Source of the DNA: Bacteroidota bacterium
Lineage (GTDB): Bacteria; Bacteroidota; Ignavibacteria; UBA10030; UBA8401
Reading direction: 5' to 3'
Assembly (NCBI GenBank): GCA_023229405.1
Contig: JALNZH010000213.1
Coordinates: 1-6,701 of the forward strand
DNA length: 6,701 nucleotides
Shown here: piece after piece, positions 1-5,320 of the stretch
How the letters are laid out: every line of letters begins with the position of its first letter
Position numbering within the stretch: position 1 is the stretch's first letter
Made by a program: the position numbers and the translations under genes
The notes under the pieces: model-generated
What the model saw: only the letters and a program-made list of their open reading frames with translations
Databases searched by the model: none
What the model was told of the DNA's origin: nothing

Positions 1-1
1 A

Positions 2-316
2 AGCGATGTGACGGTATTTCTAACAAACTCCGAACTTAAACCGACCTATTTTAATAGTGATGTACGATTGTATAAGAATATTGAGATCGATGCATTGAAA
101 GTAACTTTATTTATGCGTGTCAATAATATTTTCGATATGATGAATGAAACAGATGTCTACGGGGATTCAGGACGGGCAGGCGAAACACGATTTGAACGCG
201 ATGCAGCATTGTCGGGTCAGAAACAGTATATCAACACGATCCGGGATTATTATAACAGACCGACGAACTTTTCTGAACCGCGCAGAATTGAAGTCGGAAC
301 GACGATTGAATTTTAA
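2..316 (+). CDS. TonB-dependent receptor, C-terminal fragment (5' partial)
   Basis: This is the last ~104 codons of an outer-membrane TonB-dependent receptor. The frame is open to the left edge of the window, so the start, signal peptide, plug and most of the barrel lie outside. The visible part has alternating beta-strand character. It contains the family-typical segment FMRVNNIFDMMNETDVYGD followed by SGRAG, and then YYNRPTNFSEPRRIEVG, ending in the terminal phenylalanine (TTIEF) that is the usual barrel-assembly signature. Receptors of this kind import substrates across the outer membrane using TonB/ExbBD energy; nothing in this tail identifies the substrate. The next gene starts 14 bases after the TAA, so the two are almost certainly co-transcribed. 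An alternative is a TonB-receptor-like barrel lacking transport function, which the C-terminus alone cannot exclude. Confidence 0.85.
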   Translation, partial: SDVTVFLTNSELKPTYFNSDVRLYKNIEIDALKVTLFMRVNNIFDMMNETDVYGDSGRAGETRFERDAALSGQKQYINTIRDYYNRPTNFSEPRRIEVGTTIEF

Positions 317-330
317 CCGAGGTAATCTCT

Positions 331-3300
331 ATGAAAAAACATTGCATATTAATTCTGTTGGTTCTGATGATGTTCGGAGGAGAAAAGAGTTTCTCCCAGT
401 CTGGAGCACAGTATTACCGCTCCGCAGTCCATAATGCCAACAGGGTAAAAACAGTATTCGGAAACTGGGGTGTGATTGGTCAGCCGACCGACACGCGTCC
501 GCGCGGTGCGTGGATCTATTCATCAAACGGATACATTGGCGACGTTTCACTGCTGGTCGGTGCCGAAGTAAAAACTAATGGCTCCGTGTTCCACTCCGTT
601 GCAACAAGTCCTGTTGCGCGTCCAGCTTCGATCTTCGATACCGATGACAAATCGCAGGGAGGTACACCATGGACGTTTATGCCGGTGAACGGATATTTTA
701 ATCCGGCAAAACAAAGTATCGCGATGAGTGATGATAAAACCACCTGGCCAACATCGTGGCCAGATAAAGCGAATGATGCCTTCGATCCGGGATGGCAAGG
801 GTCATGGAACGGATATTTTGGCAAACGCGCCAGCGCCAACCAGGAAAGTTATGTGGTAATGGATGACAATAATGACGTTCGTTTTAATATTAAAGCAAAC
901 AATGCAATTGGCGTTACGGGTATTGCGTTCAAGCCGGACTCAACGGATTCATTGCGGAGAGGCTTGGGACTGGATGTGAAGATTCGCGGAATGCAATGGA
1001 GCCAGTTTCTTGCCCAGGACAACATCTTCTGGTTGTATGAGATTACCAATACCGGAACAACTAATTATGATCGTGCTGCTTTTGGTATGATAGTGGGAAC
1101 ACTCTTGGGAGTCACCGGTAGTAATAACTTCAGCGAATATGACGATGATTGGTCGTTCTACGATGTGATTGAAAATATTACCTATACCGGTGATTTTGAC
1201 AGAAATTGTTCAAGAAACCCGTTCTGGCAGGGAAGTGTCGGCATGGTAGGGTATGCATTTCTTGAAAGTCCGGGTAATCCGTTTGATGGAATTGATAATG
1301 ACGGCGACGTGGAGAAAAAAATTGTCGGACCTGCGACCAAATTGTATGTCCCAACGGATTTCGATTCTGCGTTGGTTACTACAGGAATGAAAGTGGTGGT
1401 TATCAATAATAACTTCACCCGTACAGTGCTGACAGTCGGAACAGATACTGTGGTCTATTCTACAAGGGGGAAAGACATTACAGTCATACCTGGTACAACA
1501 AAACTGGCTGAGGGAAATTTAGTAACCATTGGCGGTGCATTGGTGATCAATCCAAACGCTTATGACGGTGTTGATAATGATTTGGATGGCGTGATCGATG
1601 AGAATTATTATCTGCATTACAGACAAGTGAAAAAAGATCCCGGACCTCCGGAAAAAACGTTGATCGATATCCTTCGACCAGTTCACCATATAGATTATAC
1701 GCCAGCATTCAACGGCGGGCCGTTTTCAATGGTGGATGAACGTAGGGATGACGGTGAAGACAACGACAAAGACTGGCTAATTAATTTTGATGATACCGGA
1801 TTGGACGGTATTATCGATCCGAAATCTCCGGATGCCGGCGAGAAGAACGGTGTACCCGATAATGGGGAACCGAATTTCGACAAGACAGACGTTGATGAAT
1901 CAGATCAGATTGGCTTAACAAGTTTTCTATATTTTACCCCCGCTAATGCTGTTCCGTTGGGTGATGATGAACAGATGTGGGTACGAATGCAACCGGGATA
2001 CTTTTCTGTGCCGAAATCAATTGTAAATAATAGCCCGGAATTCGGTCAAGATGGAGATTTTATTTATTCTTCCGGGTATTTCCCCCTGCTGGCAAAAAAG
2101 ACTGAACGATTCTCCCTTGCGTTGGTATATGGTGGCGGCAATGGCGGTTCACGGCAAGATGATATCGACGATCTAAAGAAGCATAAGCAGACAGTGCAGA
2201 AGATCTACGATGCCAACTACCAATTCCCGATTGCTCCGGAACCAGTTCCGACATTAACGGCAGTTTCTGGTGATGGAAATGTAAAATTGTATTGGGACCG
2301 GCGTTCAGAAGACGCGGTCGACCCCGTATTGAAGATCAAAGATTTTCAAGGGTATAAGATTTATAAAGCAACGGATTATGAGTTTAACGATGCGTTTGAT
2401 GTTACCGACGCCAATGGTATTCGTAAAGGATATAAACCAAGTTTTCAATTCGATTTGAAGGATAGCATCAGCGGATATTATCGCGCGCCAGATGCAATCT
2501 TCGATGATGCGGCGGGCTTTACATATTTTCTTGGGAAAAACACAGGATTATTGCATGATACGGTCGATTTTGATGTTGTGAACGGGAAAACATATTATTA
2601 TGTCATCGTTGCCTATGACCGTGGTGATGAACTGACAGGTATTTTTCCGTCGGAGAACGGCTGGAAAATTGATATTGATCAGGCCGGTCGTGTTCGGGGG
2701 ACCTCACAAAATGTGGTGATTGTAGTTCCGGGCAAAAAAGCAGCGGGGTATACACCCCCACCTTCTGCTGTGAAACTGAAAAAAAATTCGTCAGTACACG
2801 GCACTGGAGACGTTTTCTATAATGTAATCGACGATTCAAAAATTACCGGAAACCCGTATGAAATTACCTTCTTCGATACGCGGGACAGCGGAAAATTTTC
2901 ACCGGTAACGACCTACTACAGCGTGCGAGATACGACTTTTTATACAGGTACATTCACGCCAAATAAGATTGATACAATTACCACCTTATTACCGAAGCTC
3001 AATCTTGTGAAAGGGAGTGTCAAAATTACCAAGTTAGACGGTACGCTGATTGATACGTCGAAATATATCCTGAATCTGGATAGAGGATCAATCCGCGCAA
3101 AACATAGATATGATTTACAGTCGGACACGATGAATCTGAAAAAATATTCTATTCGATATCAATATTATCCAATCAATAAAAGTCCGTATATCAATAAAAG
3201 TCCGTTTGTGAAAGAAACCTATGATACAGATATATTTGACGGTATCCAGCTTTCCTTCAACAATCAATGGCCGGAATTGACCGGAAAAATAAACCTGATT

Positions 3301-4119
3301 GATTCGTTGACGGGATTTAACACTGGGACGAAAGCCTACAATTTCCAATTTTCACCGATTGATCAGGATATTGATGGTGATGGTAACGCGGAACTTGCTA
3401 TTCCCTATGCTTCGGATTATGACATTATATTTTCGGATCAAGTGATCGATTCGACAACAGGCATTTATGGTAATATTCCTTCTCCGATAAAGTTCTCTGT
3501 CAAGAATATCACCGATAATAAAAGAGTAGAAGTGTACTGGGTGGATATTATCAACACGGGATTTTTCTCACCGTTCGACCAACTGTTATTCTTTGAGCGG
3601 GATTCGAGTAATTCACTAAAATACACGTGGACGATAACATTATTACAACCGACATGGTGGAATGATCCGAACAGAGATACAATATTTACATTTGTGCCTG
3701 GTGATTCGTTGAAAATTCGTACGTCGAAATCATTCAGGAACGGCGACAAATTCTTGTTCAAAACGGAAAAACCGAAGGTGACGGCTGCTAGTATTCCCGC
3801 GACACTCTCGAATGTTAGAGTTGTGCCAAATCCGTATGTCGTTCAATCCACACGAGAAATTGCTCCGGCTGCAGGTACATTCGGCAGGGGAGAGCGGAAG
3901 ATCGAATTCCAGAATGTTCCGCAAGGATCAACGGTTTCCATTTTCACATCTCGCGGTGAACATATCAGAACGTTGAATCAGGATGGTTCGATTCAAAACG
4001 GGACGATTCGATGGGATGTGAAGACGAAGGAAAATCTGGATGTGGCGTACGGGGTGTATTTTTATGTTATCGAGTCGGCGGCCGGAACAAAATCCGGGAA
4101 AATCGCCGTTATCAAGTAA
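331..4119 (+). CDS. Large exported multidomain protein with Fn3-like domain and T9SS type A-like C-terminal domain
   Basis: A complete 1262-residue protein that I cannot assign to a named functional family. The start is supported by GAGG at 319-322, eight bases before ATG, and by a signal peptide (KK then a hydrophobic stretch, residues 1-22, predicted cut SFS|Q23). Only one Cys (C293) remains in the mature chain. Residues ~25-300 are beta-rich and aromatic. Acidic DGxDND motifs follow at 319-326, 412-424 and 474-496. A short charged helical stretch (~609-628) precedes a modified Fn3-like domain at ~638-776, with GDGNVKLYWD, FQGYKIYKATD, TYYYVIVAYD and PSEN as landmarks and ~70 residues inserted between strands. 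Residues ~800-1150 are further beta-rich sequence with a DIDGDGNAE motif at 1013-1021. The tail (1162-1262) opens with VRVVPNPY and ends with GVYFYVIE and SGKIAVIK, matching T9SS type A/FlgD-like C-terminal domains. I infer T9SS export and surface attachment or release. The context, between a TonB receptor and a PorV-family gene, suggests a receptor partner or surface-layer role. Confidence 0.85.
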   Translation: MKKHCILILLVLMMFGGEKSFSQSGAQYYRSAVHNANRVKTVFGNWGVIGQPTDTRPRGAWIYSSNGYIGDVSLLVGAEVKTNGSVFHSVATSPVARPASIFDTDDKSQGGTPWTFMPVNGYFNPAKQSIAMSDDKTTWPTSWPDKANDAFDPGWQGSWNGYFGKRASANQESYVVMDDNNDVRFNIKANNAIGVTGIAFKPDSTDSLRRGLGLDVKIRGMQWSQFLAQDNIFWLYEITNTGTTNYDRAAFGMIVGTLLGVTGSNNFSEYDDDWSFYDVIENITYTGDFDRNCSRNPFWQGSVGMVGYAFLESPGNPFDGIDNDGDVEKKIVGPATKLYVPTDFDSALVTTGMKVVVINNNFTRTVLTVGTDTVVYSTRGKDITVIPGTTKLAEGNLVTIGGALVINPNAYDGVDNDLDGVIDENYYLHYRQVKKDPGPPEKTLIDILRPVHHIDYTPAFNGGPFSMVDERRDDGEDNDKDWLINFDDTGLDGIIDPKSPDAGEKNGVPDNGEPNFDKTDVDESDQIGLTSFLYFTPANAVPLGDDEQMWVRMQPGYFSVPKSIVNNSPEFGQDGDFIYSSGYFPLLAKKTERFSLALVYGGGNGGSRQDDIDDLKKHKQTVQKIYDANYQFPIAPEPVPTLTAVSGDGNVKLYWDRRSEDAVDPVLKIKDFQGYKIYKATDYEFNDAFDVTDANGIRKGYKPSFQFDLKDSISGYYRAPDAIFDDAAGFTYFLGKNTGLLHDTVDFDVVNGKTYYYVIVAYDRGDELTGIFPSENGWKIDIDQAGRVRGTSQNVVIVVPGKKAAGYTPPPSAVKLKKNSSVHGTGDVFYNVIDDSKITGNPYEITFFDTRDSGKFSPVTTYYSVRDTTFYTGTFTPNKIDTITTLLPKLNLVKGSVKITKLDGTLIDTSKYILNLDRGSIRAKHRYDLQSDTMNLKKYSIRYQYYPINKSPYINKSPFVKETYDTDIFDGIQLSFNNQWPELTGKINLIDSLTGFNTGTKAYNFQFSPIDQDIDGDGNAELAIPYASDYDIIFSDQVIDSTTGIYGNIPSPIKFSVKNITDNKRVEVYWVDIINTGFFSPFDQLLFFERDSSNSLKYTWTITLLQPTWWNDPNRDTIFTFVPGDSLKIRTSKSFRNGDKFLFKTEKPKVTAASIPATLSNVRVVPNPYVVQSTREIAPAAGTFGRGERKIEFQNVPQGSTVSIFTSRGEHIRTLNQDGSIQNGTIRWDVKTKENLDVAYGVYFYVIESAAGTKSGKIAVIK
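1285..1818 (+). other. Cluster of DGxDND acidic, calcium-type motifs within the large exported protein
   Basis: Three related acidic motifs lie in frame: DGIDNDGD (residues 319-326), DGVDNDLDGVIDE (412-424) and DGEDNDKD followed by GLDGIIDP (474-497). They resemble the Asp-rich loops of thrombospondin type 3 repeats and the DGxDNDxDGxxDE motifs of MopE-like extracellular metal-binding proteins, but without the Cys of the latter. Calcium binding is inferred from the regular Asp/Asn spacing. The motifs are spaced by 93 and 62 residues, so they are separate loops in a larger fold and not a contiguous repeat rod. Acidic sequence continues to about residue 525. Confidence 0.55.
3172..3207 (+). repeat. 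Two-copy 18-base in-frame tandem duplication (INKSPY/INKSPF)
   Basis: The 16-base string ATCAATAAAAGTCCGT occurs at 3172-3187 and again at 3190-3205, a period of 18 bases. It encodes INKSPY then INKSPF (residues 948-959) with one base difference (TAT/TTT). The repeat unit is six whole codons, so reading frame is kept. It looks like a recent slippage duplication in a surface-exposed linker or loop. Confidence 0.8.
3814..4116 (+). other. T9SS type A / FlgD-like C-terminal sorting domain of the large protein
   Basis: Residues 1162-1262 form a compact beta domain of about 100 residues. It starts at the linker motif VRVVPNPY, which very often marks the start of these tails in FCB bacteria. It continues through IEFQNVPQGSTVSIFTSRGE and GTIRWDVK, then GVYFYVIE, and closes with SGKIAVIK. 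This order matches the Por_Secre_tail/FlgD-Ig type. In T9SS substrates the domain directs passage through the translocon and is then removed by the PorU sortase. The match is by eye, and FlgD-Ig-like tails intergrade with true sorting domains. Confidence 0.7.
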
Positions 4120-4143
4120 CAAATTTTCTCTCTTTGAATAAGA

Positions 4144-4156
4144 CCCTTTTTGGGAG
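4144..4156 (+). promoter_or_regulatory. Shine-Dalgarno of the PorV-family gene, inside a minimal CCC-T5-GGG inverted repeat
   Basis: GGGAG at 4152-4156 lies six bases before the ATG at 4163 and fixes that start. Its GGG is complementary to CCC at 4144-4146, with five T between, so a three-pair hairpin could partly hide the ribosome site. An earlier ATG at 4158 is followed at once by ATA and TGA and sits only one base from the GGGAG, so it cannot be the gene start. The ribosome-site role is likely; regulation by the hairpin is weak inference. Confidence 0.5.
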
Positions 4157-4162
4157 TATGAT

Positions 4163-5173
4163 ATGAAAAAAATAATTGCTGTTTTTCTGCTCACCGTTCT
4201 TGCACTTTCGGACGCATCGGCGCAGTCAAAGGTGGGAACTTCTGCCGCGCCGTTCCTGGGAATTCCCATCGGACCCCGTGGGATAGCTCTTGGTGGAGCG
4301 TTCGTTGCTATTGCGAACGATGCATCGGCGCTTTACTATAACCCTGGTGCAATTTCACAACCCGGATTTTCCCAGGTGCTTGTTTCTCATACCAATTGGT
4401 TGGTGGAAACGGATTTTGACTGGGTCGGCGTGATGGTAAATCTCGGCGACGGTAGTGCCGTTGGAGTAAACGTGACCCAGCTGAATTATGGTGAAGAATT
4501 GCTGACAACGGAAGCAATCCAGAATGGCACTGATGCGACATGGACAGCGACTGACCTGGCTGTCGGTCTTTCATACGCCCGAAACTTAACGGATAAATTC
4601 TCCATTGGCGGCACGGCAAAATATATTCAGCAAAGAATTTGGAACGAATCTGCAAGTTCTATGGCTTTGGATATCGGCCTGAAGTATGTCACTGATTTTA
4701 ATGGCTTAACGATCGGGATGAGCATTGCGAATTTTGGCGGGGACATGAAGCTGGATGGTAAAGATTTGTATACCAATCACGATGCGGAACCGGATAATTC
4801 GGGGAATAATCCTACCATTGTTGCCGTGTATAAAACAGAAGAATGGCCTCTTCCGTTGCTTTTCCGTGCTGGTATTTCGATTGATGCATTCAAGTCTGAC
4901 GATTTGCGATTTACGGTTGCCGCCGATGCATTACGTCCCAGCGATAGTGCTGAGATTTTGAACGTGGGCGGAGAACTTGCCTGGCTTGATATGATCTTCC
5001 TTCGTGGAGGATTAAAATCGTTGGGTTTACCCGATTCTGAAGAAACGTTTACCCTCGGCGGAGGAGCAAAATACGAAGTAACAGGTGCAAATGTAGTTTC
5101 TTTCGACTTTTCCCATCAGGAATTTGGTAAATTTGGAGGAATTCAATCGTTTTCGATCGGCGTCACATTTTAA
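4163..5173 (+). CDS. PorV/PorQ-family outer-membrane protein
   Basis: A complete 336-residue protein. The N-terminus has a signal peptide with predicted cut ASA|Q21. The mature protein opens with the family hallmark at residues 25-62: GTSAAPFLGIPIGPRGIALG, then GAFVAIANDASALYYNPG. The rest alternates short amphipathic strands and turns and ends in phenylalanine (SIGVTF), as expected for a FadL-like barrel of the PorV/PorQ (UPF0164) type. In P. gingivalis, PorV accepts T9SS cargo by its C-terminal domain and brings it to the PorU sortase. This copy directly follows a gene with a T9SS-like tail, so a dedicated shuttle for that cargo is attractive. FCB genomes often carry several paralogues, so this need not be the core PorV, and no symbol is given. 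It is somewhat shorter than P. gingivalis PorV. The gap to the preceding gene is 43 bases, consistent with one operon. Confidence 0.88.
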   Translation: MKKIIAVFLLTVLALSDASAQSKVGTSAAPFLGIPIGPRGIALGGAFVAIANDASALYYNPGAISQPGFSQVLVSHTNWLVETDFDWVGVMVNLGDGSAVGVNVTQLNYGEELLTTEAIQNGTDATWTATDLAVGLSYARNLTDKFSIGGTAKYIQQRIWNESASSMALDIGLKYVTDFNGLTIGMSIANFGGDMKLDGKDLYTNHDAEPDNSGNNPTIVAVYKTEEWPLPLLFRAGISIDAFKSDDLRFTVAADALRPSDSAEILNVGGELAWLDMIFLRGGLKSLGLPDSEETFTLGGGAKYEVTGANVVSFDFSHQEFGKFGGIQSFSIGVTF

Positions 5174-5175
5174 TT

Positions 5176-5207
5176 TTTGACTTTAATTATCTAATTCATC
5201 AACTTTG
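5176..5207 (+). promoter_or_regulatory. Possible Bacteroidota-type promoter for the propeller gene
   Basis: TTTG at 5176-5179 and CAACTTTG at 5200-5207 are separated by 20 bases. They resemble the Bacteroidota -33 TTTG and -7 TAnnTTTG elements, with one mismatch (C for the first T). Transcription from here would give a leader of about 105-110 bases before the ATG at 5321. Such short motifs occur easily by chance in AT-rich DNA, and this lineage may not use that consensus. Confidence 0.25.
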
Positions 5208-5307
5208 CGTACGAAAGGAGTGTGAAAAAGGCCCACAAAATTGTGTCTCTGCATTGAACCAATGAATTCACCGAAGTACCTTAATCCACTACATCCACAA
5301 CACATCA

Positions 5308-5313
5308 TAGGAG
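5308..5313 (+). promoter_or_regulatory. Shine-Dalgarno that fixes the propeller gene start
   Basis: TAGGAG lies seven bases before the ATG at 5321, a normal spacing. Together with the signal peptide encoded immediately downstream it decides the start of a gene that runs out of the window. Confidence 0.75.
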
Positions 5314-5320
5314 TTTTACT

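Larger units (their letters stand above)
5174..5320 (+). other. 147-base intergenic region between the PorV-family and propeller genes
   Basis: This is the longest non-coding stretch in the window and is AT-rich. It holds a possible Bacteroidota-type promoter (5176-5207), an orphan AAAGGAG at 5214-5220 that is too far from the next gene to serve it, a small dyad CACAA-AA-TTGTG at 5234-5245, and the TAGGAG ribosome site of the next gene at 5308-5313. I see no convincing stem followed by a T-run, so readthrough from the upstream operon cannot be excluded. Confidence 0.6.

Noticed and set aside
144..434. Open frame of 96 codons across the receptor end and the next gene start
   Set aside because: It overlaps two well-supported genes in another frame, has no ribosome site, and gives a low-complexity Arg-rich peptide with no family resemblance.
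1285..1818. Dockerin or EF-hand domain pair
   Set aside because: The Asp-rich loops are single and widely spaced and lack the paired helices of dockerins or EF-hands.
329..4269. Numerous 60-115 codon open frames on the minus strand
   Set aside because: All lie opposite the large protein or the PorV-family gene. Their products are Ser/Arg/His-rich antisense translations without domains.
4308..4961. Frames at 4308-4655 (minus) and 4755-4961 (plus) inside the PorV-family gene
   Set aside because: The PorV-family frame has a hallmark N-terminus, a signal peptide and a terminal Phe; these others are out-of-frame shadows.
5174..5250. Rho-independent terminator after the PorV-family gene
   Set aside because: The T-run at 5174-5178 is not preceded by a GC-rich stem, and the CACAA/TTGTG dyad has only a two-base loop and no T-run after it.
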